From: Bordetella parapertussis
GTDB lineage: Bacteria > Pseudomonadota > Gammaproteobacteria > Burkholderiales > SG8-39
Direction: 5' to 3'
NCBI GenBank assembly: GCA_945897475.1
Contig: CAMDFL010000040.1
Location: 1 to 32,420 of the forward strand
DNA length: 32,420 bases
Shown here: in pieces, positions 17,496 through 27,623 of the stretch
Layout of the letters: each line of letters begins with the position of its first letter
Position numbering within the stretch: the stretch's first letter is position 1
Program-made: the position numbers and the translations under genes
Notes under the pieces: generated by a model
Database searches by the model: none
Told to the model about the DNA's origin: nothing
The model's input: the letters and a program-made list of their open reading frames with translations, nothing else

Positions 17496-18262
17496 TTCAC
17501 GCAAGTGCTGTCGTGCATTCCGGCGCTCAAATCGACCCGACGGTAAGCATTGGCGCCTACAGCATAATTGGAGAAAACGTGGTGATCGGGCGTGGAACAT
17601 CAATCGCCTCGCACGTTGTCATTGATGCTCATACCCAGATTGGCGAAGACAACATTATTCATTCCTTCAATTCCATTGGTGGGCCACCACAAGACAAAAA
17701 ATACTCCGGAGAACCGACAGCACTTGTGATTGGTGATAGAAATACCATCCGTGAATTTTGCACGTTCAACCGGGGGACATCACAAGATGCAGGAGTGACG
17801 CGAATCGGGAGCGATAACTGGATCATGGCTTATGCGCATATTGCCCATGACTGCCAGGTTGGCAACCACACCATCTTCGCGAATAACGCGCAGATTGCAG
17901 GCCACGTTCACGTTGGGGACCACGCCATTCTGGGAGGTTTTACCGTTGTGCATCAGTTTGTTTCCATAGGCGCGCATTCGCTCACGGCTATGGGAAGCAT
18001 ATTGCTGCAGGACCTCCCGCCTTATGTCATGGCCGCCGGAAATACTGCGAAGCCATATGGAATAAACGTGGAAGGACTGAAACGTCGCGGATTTTCAGGC
18101 GCCGCGATTGTGTCACTGCGTGCGGCCTACAAGACACTGTACAAATCCGGGCTGACGTTGGCGCAGGCTAAGGAGACGCTCGCAGTGCAGGCCCGCGACG
18201 CCTCGGACATCGGAATACTTCTCGAATTTCTCGCGCGCGCGCGGCGCGGCATTATTCGTTGA
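17492..18262 (+). CDS. lpxA: UDP-N-acetylglucosamine O-acyltransferase
   Basis: First step of lipid A synthesis: adds 3-hydroxyacyl to the 3-OH of UDP-GlcNAc. The 256 residues form a hexapeptide-repeat beta-helix ([21 protein letters not shown]...), with EPT at 74-76, the catalytic His119 in AHIAHDC, the [10 protein letters not shown] turn and the C-terminal helical domain ([20 protein letters not shown]). The start is GTG at 17492, sharing bases with the fabZ stop. A GTG at 17474 would add six residues inside fabZ and is less likely because family members start with the I(D/H)xxA segment. Confidence 0.96.
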   Translation: MIHASAVVHSGAQIDPTVSIGAYSIIGENVVIGRGTSIASHVVIDAHTQIGEDNIIHSFNSIGGPPQDKKYSGEPTALVIGDRNTIREFCTFNRGTSQDAGVTRIGSDNWIMAYAHIAHDCQVGNHTIFANNAQIAGHVHVGDHAILGGFTVVHQFVSIGAHSLTAMGSILLQDLPPYVMAAGNTAKPYGINVEGLKRRGFSGAAIVSLRAAYKTLYKSGLTLAQAKETLAVQARDASDIGILLEFLARARRGIIR

Positions 18263-18269
18263 TGTGCGC

Positions 18270-19409
18270 ATGCTGATCGGTATCGTCGCGGGCGAGCCAT
18301 CCGGGGATTTTCTTGGCGCACAGCTGATTGCGTCATTACGCAAACGAATCCCGGATATTCAATTCGTTGGCATCGGAGGCCCTAGAATGCAGGCACAGGG
18401 TATGCATTCCTGGTTCCCCATGGAGCGATTGGCGGTTCGGGGGTACGTTGAAGTCTTACGGCATTACGCGGGTTTAGTGGCAATGCGTTCCAGACTCAAA
18501 TCGCGCCTGCTAGGGGCCGCTCCACGACTTTTTATAGGCATTGATGCGCCGGATTTCAATCTGTCACTGGAGGCCGGATTGAAGCGGCGCGGCATCCCCA
18601 TCATTCATTACGTCAGTCCTTCGCTGTGGGCTTGGCGTGGAGGGCGCATTCGCGCGATGGCGCGTTCGGTGGATCACGTTCTGGCGTTATTTCCCTTTGA
18701 GGAGGAGCTCTATCGGAGGCAGGGAATCGCTGCAACCTACGTGGGCCACCCGATGGCCGATGCCATAGAACCTGGTGACTGGACTGCCTGGGGCAGGGAG
18801 CAGCTACGGCTGCCCAAGGGCGGAAAAATATTCGCGTTGCTCCCCGGCAGCCGTGTGTCAGAACTTAAATTTCACGCAGACCTATTCGTCAAAACGGCGC
18901 TACGAATCTCAAAACGCATGCCTAATGCCCGGTTTCTTGTACCTTTGATCAGCCGTGAGACAAGAGTTATTTTCGAGGCGGCGCTGTACGAAGCGCAAGG
19001 GAGCGATTTGCAATTAACGATATTGTTCGGGCATGCCAGGGAGGCCATTGCCGCAGCGGATGCCGTCTTGGTCGCCAGCGGCACCGCAACCCTGGAGACG
19101 GCGCTGTATCGAAAGCCCATGGTTATTACTTACCGCATGTCGGCAGCCTCGTGGAGTCTGATCTCACGCATGCGCTACCAGCCCTGGGTAGGACTGCCCA
19201 ACATTGTCGCTGGCCGATTTCTGGTGCCAGAAATTCTCCAGGAGCAGGCGACGCCCGAGAATTTAGCGCAAGCACTGGTCAATGTATGTCTCGACCCTGA
19301 AATTCAACGCTGCCTGCCCGCGCATCTTGCCCAGATGCATGAATTACTCCGGCGCGACGCCTCGGAGCGGGCAGCTGATGTGGCCATGACGTGGTTGCGC
19401 GCAGCCTGA
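18270..19409 (+). CDS. lpxB: Lipid-A-disaccharide synthase
   Basis: Glycosyltransferase that joins UDP-2,3-diacylglucosamine and lipid X into the lipid A disaccharide at the inner face of the inner membrane. The approximately 379 residues begin [16 protein letters not shown]. They contain [11 protein letters not shown], the [12 protein letters not shown] segment, [23 protein letters not shown] and the C-terminal nucleotide-binding region [13 protein letters not shown] followed by [12 protein letters not shown]. The ATG at 18270 is used; a GTG at 18264 adds two residues and cannot be excluded. The stop overlaps the rnhB start by 19 bases. Confidence 0.96.
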   Translation: MLIGIVAGEPSGDFLGAQLIASLRKRIPDIQFVGIGGPRMQAQGMHSWFPMERLAVRGYVEVLRHYAGLVAMRSRLKSRLLGAAPRLFIGIDAPDFNLSLEAGLKRRGIPIIHYVSPSLWAWRGGRIRAMARSVDHVLALFPFEEELYRRQGIAATYVGHPMADAIEPGDWTAWGREQLRLPKGGKIFALLPGSRVSELKFHADLFVKTALRISKRMPNARFLVPLISRETRVIFEAALYEAQGSDLQLTILFGHAREAIAAADAVLVASGTATLETALYRKPMVITYRMSAASWSLISRMRYQPWVGLPNIVAGRFLVPEILQEQATPENLAQALVNVCLDPEIQRCLPAHLAQMHELLRRDASERAADVAMTWLRAA

Positions 19410-19996
19410 TTTGCGGCGTGGACGAAGCGGGACGCGGTCCGCTTGCGGGGCCGGTTTTTGCCGCCGCAGTAGTGTTTCGGCATAATAATCCGCTGGTGGG
19501 AGTGGCGGATTCAAAGGTGCTCAGTGCGCGGCGTCGTGAGGTGCTCGCTGAAATGATTCGCCAACAGTGCCTTGCATGGAGCATTGCTCATGCAAGCGTC
19601 GAGGAAATCGACAAATTGAATATCCTGCAAGCAAGCCTGCTGGCGATGCGGCGCGCAGTTCTAGGTCTTGGATTGACGCCGTCAATGGTTCTGATTGATG
19701 GAAATCAGCGTCTGCAATTGGAATTTCCAATGCGCGCGGTGGTCAGGGGCGATGCGAGCGTGCCGCAAATTTCGGCGGCCTCTATTCTTGCCAAAACAGC
19801 CAGAGATGCCGAAATGCTCAGATTGCATCTACTGTATCCTCAGTATGGACTGGATCGTCATAAGGGCTATCCCACGGCGGCGCATTTGATCGCGATAAAA
19901 AAACATGGCGTGTGCGATATACACAGAAGAAGCTTCTCTCCTGTACGCGAGGCTTTGCAGCACACAGCCGCCTTTCTATCATCGAGCGTTTCATAA
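19391..19996 (+). CDS. rnhB: Ribonuclease HII
   Basis: Cleaves RNA in RNA-DNA hybrids and starts removal of single ribonucleotides from DNA. The 201 residues carry the catalytic acids Asp11 and Glu12 ([14 protein letters not shown]), Asp103 (LIDGN) and Asp121 ([18 protein letters not shown]). The DSK motif is followed by VLS rather than the commoner KLS. Start is GTG at 19391 within the lpxB end; no in-frame ATG precedes the catalytic DEAGRG. The lpxB-rnhB adjacency is widespread in proteobacteria. Confidence 0.95.
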   Translation: MVARSLICGVDEAGRGPLAGPVFAAAVVFRHNNPLVGVADSKVLSARRREVLAEMIRQQCLAWSIAHASVEEIDKLNILQASLLAMRRAVLGLGLTPSMVLIDGNQRLQLEFPMRAVVRGDASVPQISAASILAKTARDAEMLRLHLLYPQYGLDRHKGYPTAAHLIAIKKHGVCDIHRRSFSPVREALQHTAAFLSSSVS

Positions 19997-20003
19997 TCCA
20001 TGA

Positions 20004-20039
20004 CAAAAACATGCCTTTTACGAGGCTGTCATGTTTTTG
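20004..20039 (+). terminator. Hairpin after rnhB, possible terminator
   Basis: CAAAAACAT (20004-20012) pairs with ATGTTTTTG (20031-20039), and inside it GCCT (20013-20016) pairs with AGGC (20023-20026), with four bases bulged. An alternative pairing uses CATGACA (19999-20005) with TGTCATG (20027-20033). The stem is AT-rich and ends in a T run, so termination may be partial. It fills the 56-base gap before the methyltransferase gene. Confidence 0.42.
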
Positions 20040-20052
20040 GGAATGATCAATA

Positions 20053-20838
20053 ATGAAAACCATCCGATCCAGGGACAACCCCCTGGTACGTCAATTGATC
20101 AAACTTTCCGGCTCGTCGCGCGCGCGCCGTCTGAGTGCCACCACCATTTTGGATGGCGAGCATTTGATCGAAGCCTACTGCGAGGCCGCGATTGATTCCT
20201 TGGAGTTGATCGTAGCCAGTGAAACCGGCATGCAACGCGGCGCAATCGCCGATTTAATGGATCGCGCCGCAGCGCGAGAAAAGGTGGTCATCGAGGACAG
20301 GCTGCTGGCGCAGGTCTCCCAGGTGGTCACCCCATCGGGAATCCTGGCCGTGATCAAGACTCCCAGCGCGCCCGATCTGCCCGCACAGATTGAGGACGGC
20401 CTGTATCTGGAGGGAATTCAGGATCCGGGAAATCTTGGCTCAATATTGCGGACCTCGCTTGGCGCTGGAATACGAAGAATCTATCTTTCAAGCGGGTCCG
20501 TGTTCGCCTGGTCGCCCAAGGTCATTCGAGCGGGCATGGGGGCGCACTTTCATTTGTCCATTTGCGAAAACGTCGAATTACGAGATTTAAGCGAGCGGGC
20601 GGCGTGCAGGATTATCGCTGCGCAATCGGCTGCTGCAACAGAAATTTACGACGTCGACCTGAGTGGTCCGACGACCTGGATGTTTGGCAACGAAGGCGCA
20701 GGCTTGTCACGACAAGCCCTTGATGTCGCGGGACTCAGAGTGGTCATTCCGATGGCCGGCTATACAGAGTCCTTGAATGTCGCGGCGGCCGTGGCGATCT
20801 GCCTGTTCGAACAAGGCAGGCAGCGGCGTATAAGTTGA
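20053..20838 (+). CDS. SpoU/TrmH-family RNA 2'-O-methyltransferase
   Basis: SPOUT-class enzyme that methylates a ribose in rRNA or tRNA with S-adenosylmethionine. The 261 residues have an N-terminal substrate-binding domain (about 1-105, TTILDGEHLIEAYCEA) and a C-terminal SpoU domain with motif I EGIQDPGNLGSILRTSLGAG (catalytic Asn and Arg), motif II MFGNEGAGLS and motif III IPMAGYTESLNVAAAVAICL. The layout matches the RlmB/TsnR group, but the modified nucleotide cannot be read from the sequence. It follows rnhB and converges on ppsR with a 20-base gap. Confidence 0.88.
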   Translation: MKTIRSRDNPLVRQLIKLSGSSRARRLSATTILDGEHLIEAYCEAAIDSLELIVASETGMQRGAIADLMDRAAAREKVVIEDRLLAQVSQVVTPSGILAVIKTPSAPDLPAQIEDGLYLEGIQDPGNLGSILRTSLGAGIRRIYLSSGSVFAWSPKVIRAGMGAHFHLSICENVELRDLSERAACRIIAAQSAAATEIYDVDLSGPTTWMFGNEGAGLSRQALDVAGLRVVIPMAGYTESLNVAAAVAICLFEQGRQRRIS

Positions 20839-20858
20839 ATACGGCATGGGCGAGCAAC

Positions 20859-21686
20859 TTAATAAACGTTACGAATGAGCTTGAATTCCTGAGCGATGGT
20901 GGTGGCGATTTCCTCGATCGATTTGGTCGTCGAATTGACCCAACGAATGCCTTCCCGGCGCATCAGGTTTTCGGCCTGTTGAACTTCAAGTCGACAATTC
21001 TCGATATTGGAATACTGGCTGTCGGGCCGCCGCTCATTGCGTACTTCACGCAATCGCTCCGAATGAATGGATAAACCGTAGAGTTTCGTCCGGTAGGGCA
21101 AAAGCGGCTTGGGAAGTTCATTGCGCTCGAAATCCTCTGGAATAAGAGGGTAATTGGCGGCCATGATGCCGAACTGAAGAGCCAAATACAGCGATGTAGG
21201 TGTTTTTCCGCTGCGTGAAACACCCACCAGAATCACATCCGCCCGGTCGAACTCACGTGAAGAAACGCCATCATCATGCGCCATAGTGAAATTGATGGCC
21301 TCGATGCGTTTTGAATATCCCGGCTTGTCGAATGCGCTGTGCGAGCGTCCAACCGTGTGCGTAGAGCGCACCCCCAACTCGGCTTCCAGCGGGTCGAGAA
21401 ACATTTCGAAAAAATCAAGCATGTAAGCATCGGCAGCACGCATGGCTTGGCGGACTTCGGAATCCACTAGTGTTGAGAATATGATCGGCCGCGACGCATC
21501 GTGGCTGGCTGCTTCGCTGATGCGCGCAACGCACTGCTCGGCTTTGGCGAGGCTGTCGACAAATGGCACGGTTATTTGCTGAAACTCGATGCCTTCGAAC
21601 TGCGTCAGCAGGCTGTGGCCGAGCATTTCCGCGGTAATTCCGGTGCCATCGGACACCACGAATACGGTGCGTTTCTGATACGGCAT
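20859..21686 (-). CDS. ppsR: PEP synthase regulatory protein (kinase/pyrophosphorylase)
   Basis: DUF299-family bifunctional enzyme: inactivates PEP synthase by ADP-dependent threonine phosphorylation and reactivates it by phosphate-dependent removal. The 275 residues begin [22 protein letters not shown]. They include [11 protein letters not shown] near 110-120, a P-loop [16 protein letters not shown] near 154-169, and [19 protein letters not shown] lies about eight bases upstream of the ATG. It is divergent from ppsA, its expected target, with 96 bases between the start codons. Confidence 0.94.
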   Translation of the reverse strand: MPYQKRTVFVVSDGTGITAEMLGHSLLTQFEGIEFQQITVPFVDSLAKAEQCVARISEAASHDASRPIIFSTLVDSEVRQAMRAADAYMLDFFEMFLDPLEAELGVRSTHTVGRSHSAFDKPGYSKRIEAINFTMAHDDGVSSREFDRADVILVGVSRSGKTPTSLYLALQFGIMAANYPLIPEDFERNELPKPLLPYRTKLYGLSIHSERLREVRNERRPDSQYSNIENCRLEVQQAENLMRREGIRWVNSTTKSIEEIATTIAQEFKLIRNVY

Positions 21687-21711
21687 TTTGTATTCCTTGG
21701 TTTCATTTTTG

Positions 21712-21725
21712 ACCGCCTGGGCGGT
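21712..21725. promoter_or_regulatory. Perfect palindrome between ppsR and ppsA, candidate operator
   Basis: ACCGCC (21712-21717) and GGCGGT (21720-21725) are exact inverted repeats around TG. The site lies inside the 96-base divergent intergenic region and overlaps a TTGACC (21709-21714). A TAAAAT (21736-21741) downstream is 21 bases from it, too far for a standard promoter. A regulator bound here could affect both genes. The binding protein is unknown. Confidence 0.45.
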
Positions 21726-21782
21726 AAGTAATGGGTAAAATATCGTCTTTCAAGAACCCCGACAAGCCCCAAGGAATGCCTC

Positions 21783-24230
21783 ATGAACTCCCGCCAGTAT
21801 GTCGTTCAATTGCACCAAGTGGGAATGGGCGACATCGAGTCGGTCGGTGGGAAAAATGCATCCTTGGGTGAATTGATCGGGCAGCTTGCCATGGCGGGCA
21901 TTCGGGTGCCGGGTGGATTCGCGACGACTGCCCTCGCCTACCAGGAGTATCTCGCACAAGACGGCCTGAATCAGCGAATCGACGCCTGCATCGGATCGCT
22001 TGATGTCGAGGACGTGGAAGCACTGGCGCGTGTTGGTGCGCAGATTCGTTCCTGGATCCTTCAAGCGCCATTTCCACGGGATCTTGAAGGTCAGATCGCC
22101 CGCGCGTATGAACAATTGATGTGCGAAGGCAATGCTTCAGTGGCGGTGCGCTCGAGCGCGACCGCGGAAGATATGCCGGATGCATCGTTTGCAGGCCAGC
22201 AGGAAACCTACCTCAATATCCATGGATTGCCGAATGTTTTAGACGCGACTCGACACGTGTTCGCATCGCTGTATAACGATAGAGCCATTTCTTATCGCGT
22301 TCATAAGGGATATGCGCATCGCGCGGTCGCGCTATCGGTGGGCGTACAGCGCATGGTGAGAAGCGGTACCGGGGCGTCCGGGGTGTTATTTACCCTGGAC
22401 ACTGAGTCTGGTTTCCAGGACGTTATTTTCATCACTGCATCCTGGGGGTTGGGAGAAATGGTGGTCCAAGGCGCCGTCAATCCCGACGAGTTCTACGTCC
22501 ACAAGCCGGCACTGCGCGCTGGACGCTATCCCATTCTGCGGCGAAGCCTGGGTTCCAAGCAGCAGAAAATGGTGTTCGCTCAAGATCAATCCGCCGGACG
22601 TTCGGTCGCAACGGTTGAGGTTGAGCAAATCGATCGGAATCGATTCTGTCTAACGGACAATGAGGTCATTGAGCTGGCAAGCATGGCTGCCAAGGTGGAA
22701 GCACACTACCAGCGACCTATGGACATAGAGTGGGCAAAGGATGGCGTTGATGGCAGGCTCTATCTGCTCCAAGCAAGGCCGGAAACCGTCAAATCGCGAA
22801 AAGGCGAGACGCAGGAGCGTTTCCAGCTAAAGGAAAAATCAAATATTCTCGTCTCGGGACGCGCCATCGGCCAGAAAATTGGCGCCGGCATGGTGCGTAT
22901 CGTGAAGGACGCCTCGGAGATGGCGCGCGTTCAGGTGGGAGATGTGCTGGTCACGGACATGACCGATCCCAATTGGGAGCCAGTGATGAAGCGTGCCGCT
23001 GCCATTGTCACCAATCGCGGCGGCCGAACCTGCCATGCGGCGATCATCGCTCGCGAACTTGGCATTCCAGCCGTGGTGGGATGCGGCAACGCAACCGCGC
23101 TCTTGAGCGATGGCCAGGCGGTGACGGTTTGCTGCGCCGAAGGCGATACCGGCCATGTCTACCAGGGCATTCTGAAAGTTGAGGTGATTGAACGAAGCTA
23201 TGGTGAAATGCCCAAGTGTCCGGTTAAAATTGCCATGAATATAGGCAACCCGCATTTGGCATTTGAATTTCAGTCGCAGCCCAATGCGGGTGTCGGATTG
23301 GCGCGCATCGAATTTGTCATCAATAACATGATTGGTGTACATCCCAAAGCGATCCTCGACTATCCGAGCCTGCCTTTGGAGATCAAATTTGAAGTCGAGC
23401 AGGCCGCGTTGGGGTATGAGAATCCACGCGCGTTTTTCGTCGATAAGCTTGCTGAGGGGATCTCCACTATTGCCGCGGCTTTTTGGCCAAAGCCGGTGAT
23501 CGTCAGATTGTCAGATTTCAAATCCAACGAGTATCGAAAACTGATCGGCGGCAATATTTATGAACCCGACGAAGAAAATCCGATGCTGGGTTTCCGCGGG
23601 GCTGGTCGTTATCTCGCGCCAGCGTTCCGTGAGTGTTTCGAATTGGAATGCCTGGCGCTACGCAAGGTGCGCGAGAAGATGGGATTGACCAATGTGGAGA
23701 TCATGGTGCCCTTTGTTCGGACATTGACCGAAGCGGCCAAGGTGGTTGAGTTGCTCGCAATCAATGGACTCAAGCGTGGCGCTCGCAGCGAGGGGGAAAG
23801 CGGCGCGGGACTGCGCCTCATCATGATGTGCGAAATTCCAAGCAACGCTTTGTTGGCCGAGCAATTCCTCGAATTTTTCGACGGTTTTTCCATAGGATCG
23901 AACGATCTGACACAGTTGACGCTCGGCGTGGACCGCGATTCCGCGCTGGTTGCAGGTTCGTTCGACGAAATGGACCCCGCAGTCAAGGCCTGTTTGAGTA
24001 TGGCGATTCAGGCTTGCCGCAAAGCTGGAAAATACGTCGGGATCTGCGGTCAAGGGCCTTCCGACAATCCGGCGTTTGCGCAGTGGCTGGTGGATCAGGG
24101 AATTGAGAGCCTGTCGCTCAATCCGGATACCGTGGTGGATACCTGGCTGTCCCTTTCCCGAATTGCCAGGGAACGAGAAAGCACCCTGGCAGCACGCGGC
24201 GAGGCGACTTCAGCGATTTCGCGTGCGTAG
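21783..24230 (+). CDS. ppsA: Phosphoenolpyruvate synthase
   Basis: Makes PEP from pyruvate and ATP for gluconeogenesis. The 815 residues have the N-terminal ATP-grasp domain ([14 protein letters not shown] at about 20-33, [23 protein letters not shown] near 119-141), the swivelling phosphohistidine domain with catalytic His418 in [13 protein letters not shown], and the C-terminal PEP/pyruvate barrel with [19 protein letters not shown] and Cys755 in [16 protein letters not shown] lies about seven bases before the ATG. The end overlaps the convergent smpB by 21 bases. PpsR, encoded divergently, would regulate it by phosphorylation next to the catalytic histidine. Confidence 0.97.
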   Translation: MNSRQYVVQLHQVGMGDIESVGGKNASLGELIGQLAMAGIRVPGGFATTALAYQEYLAQDGLNQRIDACIGSLDVEDVEALARVGAQIRSWILQAPFPRDLEGQIARAYEQLMCEGNASVAVRSSATAEDMPDASFAGQQETYLNIHGLPNVLDATRHVFASLYNDRAISYRVHKGYAHRAVALSVGVQRMVRSGTGASGVLFTLDTESGFQDVIFITASWGLGEMVVQGAVNPDEFYVHKPALRAGRYPILRRSLGSKQQKMVFAQDQSAGRSVATVEVEQIDRNRFCLTDNEVIELASMAAKVEAHYQRPMDIEWAKDGVDGRLYLLQARPETVKSRKGETQERFQLKEKSNILVSGRAIGQKIGAGMVRIVKDASEMARVQVGDVLVTDMTDPNWEPVMKRAAAIVTNRGGRTCHAAIIARELGIPAVVGCGNATALLSDGQAVTVCCAEGDTGHVYQGILKVEVIERSYGEMPKCPVKIAMNIGNPHLAFEFQSQPNAGVGLARIEFVINNMIGVHPKAILDYPSLPLEIKFEVEQAALGYENPRAFFVDKLAEGISTIAAAFWPKPVIVRLSDFKSNEYRKLIGGNIYEPDEENPMLGFRGAGRYLAPAFRECFELECLALRKVREKMGLTNVEIMVPFVRTLTEAAKVVELLAINGLKRGARSEGESGAGLRLIMMCEIPSNALLAEQFLEFFDGFSIGSNDLTQLTLGVDRDSALVAGSFDEMDPAVKACLSMAIQACRKAGKYVGICGQGPSDNPAFAQWLVDQGIESLSLNPDTVVDTWLSLSRIARERESTLAARGEATSAISRA

Positions 24231-24659
24231 CAATTTCTGTTGTTCTCGCTTCCAGTCGCGCTCTTTGTCGGCTTCGCGCTTGTCGTGCTGCTTTTTTCCC
24301 TTCGCGAGGCCGATCTCAAGCTTTATTTTTCCCTTCGCATAATGCAGATTGATGGGAATCAAGGCGTAACCGGCGCGCTCGACCTTTCCAGTCAATTTTT
24401 CAATTTCTTCAGAGTGAAGCAGCAGCTTGCGGGTACGTACCGGATCGGGTTGGACATGGGTCGATGCCGCCGGAAGCGCGGATATATGCGAGCCGATAAG
24501 AAAAATCTCATCGCCACGCACAATCACATAGGCTTCCTTCAACTGGGCCCGACCGGCGCGAATTGCCTTAACCTCCCAGCCCAGGAGCACCAGTCCGGCC
24601 TCGAAGCGCTCCTCAACGAAGTAATCGTGAAATGCCTTGCGATTTTCGATGATGCTCAT
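24210..24659 (-). CDS. smpB: SsrA-binding protein SmpB
   Basis: Binds tmRNA and brings it to stalled ribosomes for trans-translation. The 149 residues contain [39 protein letters not shown], the [23 protein letters not shown] segment and the basic tail [15 protein letters not shown] that enters the ribosomal A site. The start is the ATG at 24659 ([12 protein letters not shown]). A frame up to 24731 would add 24 repetitive residues ([13 protein letters not shown]), encoded by a small tandem repeat, and is rejected. The 3' end overlaps ppsA convergently. No tmRNA gene is visible in the window. Confidence 0.96.
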   Translation of the reverse strand: MSIIENRKAFHDYFVEERFEAGLVLLGWEVKAIRAGRAQLKEAYVIVRGDEIFLIGSHISALPAASTHVQPDPVRTRKLLLHSEEIEKLTGKVERAGYALIPINLHYAKGKIKLEIGLAKGKKQHDKREADKERDWKREQQKLLRTRNR

Positions 24660-24669
24660 AGGCGCGGGG

Positions 24670-24720
24670 TGCGACTTAGGTTGCGATTTAGGTTGCGGAT
24701 GGCTGAGCGATTCATCGCTC
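24670..24720. repeat. Tandem 12-bp repeat and hairpin between smpB and ratA
   Basis: From 24670, TGCGACTTAGGT is followed by TGCGATTTAGGT and then a partial TGCGGA, giving about 2.5 copies of a 12-base unit. Next comes a perfect six-pair hairpin GAGCGA(24705-24710)-TTCA-TCGCTC(24715-24720). The whole lies in the 73-base region between the divergent smpB and ratA starts. Confidence 0.55.
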
Positions 24721-24732
24721 GATTGTAACAAT

Positions 24733-25170
24733 ATGCATACCGTGAAACGTTCCGCATTGGTGAATTATCCGGCCGATGTCATGTACCAGCTGGTTGCGGA
24801 CATTGAGGCGTATCCGCGGTTTCTTCCGTGGTGTCCCACGGCAAAAGTCGATGCGCGCGATCCGGCAATCACCGAGGCGACCTTGCATATTTTTTATCGC
24901 GGCATCCGCCAACAGTTCTCCACCCGCAACCATAATCTGCCGGGCCGAAAAATCGACATGGTTTTGCTGTCCGGACCTTTTCGTCATCTGAAGGGAACCT
25001 GGAGTTTTGATGCACTTTCGCCGGATGCGTCTAAAGTCAGCTTGCATCTTGACTACCAGTTCGCCAATGGCCTGCTTGACAGGTTGATTGGCCCGGTGTT
25101 CGAGCACATCGCGAACACTTTTGTCGATGCGTTCGTGCGACGCGCGCAGGATTTGAATGGAGTGCAGTGA
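24733..25170 (+). CDS. ratA: RatA/Coq10-family START-domain protein
   Basis: Small START/polyketide-cyclase-fold protein of 145 residues. E. coli RatA was described as a toxin blocking 70S assembly, while the mitochondrial relative Coq10 binds ubiquinone. It starts [20 protein letters not shown], then [19 protein letters not shown], and has the hydrophobic [17 protein letters not shown] strand region and the C-terminal helix [19 protein letters not shown]. The ATG at 24733 starts the family N-terminus; a longer frame from 24637 overlaps smpB. It overlaps rnfH by one base. Quinone trafficking is as plausible a role as toxin activity. Confidence 0.88.
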   Translation: MHTVKRSALVNYPADVMYQLVADIEAYPRFLPWCPTAKVDARDPAITEATLHIFYRGIRQQFSTRNHNLPGRKIDMVLLSGPFRHLKGTWSFDALSPDASKVSLHLDYQFANGLLDRLIGPVFEHIANTFVDAFVRRAQDLNGVQ

Positions 25171-25460
25171 TGAAGATCAAAGTTGAGGTCAGCTATGCTC
25201 TTGCCGAGGCGCAGATTCTTCGATCAGTGGAAGTCAATACTCCAGCTACGATTGCCGATGCGATTGCGGCCAGCGGCATCACCAGGGAATTTCTCGATAT
25301 TGATCTGTCGAAAAACAAAGTAGGGATCTTCGGCAGGCGAGCTGCTTTGGACGCGGATCTTCGCGCCGGCGACCGGGTGGAAATATATCGTCCTCTTACC
25401 GTCGACCCCAAAGAGTCGCGCCGCAGGCGTGCCGAGCACGCAAAGCGCAATAGACTCTGA
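25170..25460 (+). CDS. rnfH: RnfH-family ubiquitin-like protein
   Basis: Small beta-grasp protein of 96 residues. Its features are the segment VEVSYALAEAQILRSVEVN, a middle SKNKVGIFGRRAALDADLRAGDRVEIYRPL region and a basic tail DPKESRRRRAEHAKRNR. The family neighbours ratA in many proteobacteria and was once listed as its antitoxin partner (PasI/PasT naming); the biochemical role is not settled. The ATG at 25170 shares its A with the ratA stop; a GTG at 25167 is the alternative. It converges on the DUF4124 gene with a gap of 10 bases. Confidence 0.88.
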   Translation: MKIKVEVSYALAEAQILRSVEVNTPATIADAIAASGITREFLDIDLSKNKVGIFGRRAALDADLRAGDRVEIYRPLTVDPKESRRRRAEHAKRNRL

Positions 25461-25470
25461 CTTCGAAATG

Positions 25471-25941
25471 CTATTTGCAGGAGCTCGCGACTGCCTGACG
25501 GGCACGTTGTTTCTCAGCCTCGATTTGCGCGTCGTCCATGAAAAAACGCTCGCCCTTTTCATTGATTCCACTCTGGCGACCGCCGGCCTCCAATCCCGCA
25601 AGTTGACGACGCGCGGAATCGCAATTTTCCCGATCTATTTTCGCTTCGGCCACACGGGCATCGTCTTTTTTGCGGCCCTCCGCTAGCTCCTGCTGGCGTT
25701 TGCGGAATTCCTGTTCCAGTTCGGCCGCAGTTTTCGGGCCACTGGATTTCGCGGCATCTCCGGTTTTTCCGGCGGACACGCTTACCGGAGGTGCGCTTGC
25801 TACGCTGGATGACTTCGCGCCTTTGGGGCAGGGTCCCTGTGAATAGATGGTTTTTCCGGAGGCATCCACGCACTTATTGATCTGCGCCTGGGAGGCGCCA
25901 GCGATAACAAACAATGCAATAAAAGCAATCCAGATGTTCAT
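25471..25941 (-). CDS. DUF4124 domain periplasmic protein
   Basis: Function unknown. The 156 residues start with a signal peptide (MNIWIAFIALFVIAGASQA, cleavage about 19), followed directly by a DUF4124-like segment INKCVDASGKTIYSQGPCPKG with its typical two cysteines. A low-complexity linker rich in Ser, Ala and Val follows, then a charged helical stretch likely to be a coiled coil (AELEQEFRKRQQELAEGRK and onward) and a C-terminal part ending in AVASSCK. A cysteine at DRENCDSARRQLAGL and the near-terminal one may form disulfides in the periplasm. DUF4124 genes beside guaB are common in betaproteobacteria, without a known functional link. Confidence 0.82.
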   Translation of the reverse strand: MNIWIAFIALFVIAGASQAQINKCVDASGKTIYSQGPCPKGAKSSSVASAPPVSVSAGKTGDAAKSSGPKTAAELEQEFRKRQQELAEGRKKDDARVAEAKIDRENCDSARRQLAGLEAGGRQSGINEKGERFFMDDAQIEAEKQRARQAVASSCK

Positions 25942-25997
25942 CGAGGGGTCCCCTGCAATGGATGCAAGGACATTAGCGATTTTAAGTCAGGGCGTCA

Positions 25998-26035
25998 ATC
26001 CAGCGACGACATCCAGCGACGACCATCGAGCGACC
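25998..26035. repeat. Short tandem repeat upstream of guaB
   Basis: ATCCAGCGACGAC occurs twice in direct succession (25998-26010 and 26011-26023), followed by a degenerate third unit ATCGAGCGACC (26025-26035). It lies in the 220-base region between the DUF4124 gene and guaB, which otherwise holds no gene. Confidence 0.6.
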
Positions 26036-26135
26036 ATGACTTGTCAGGACTACGGTGCGCATTACAGTGAGCGATAGTTGGTAGGTATTCGGAGCATTTT
26101 GAGGAGCGGTCTGCGGTAGAGATCATGTGCCAGCG

Positions 26136-27622
<1,487 letters not shown>

Positions 27623-27623
27623 C

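Noticed and set aside
24637..24732. N-terminal extension of RatA ([20 protein letters not shown])
   Set aside because: Encoded by the tandem repeat and by the smpB start region; the family N-terminus begins at the ATG at 24733.
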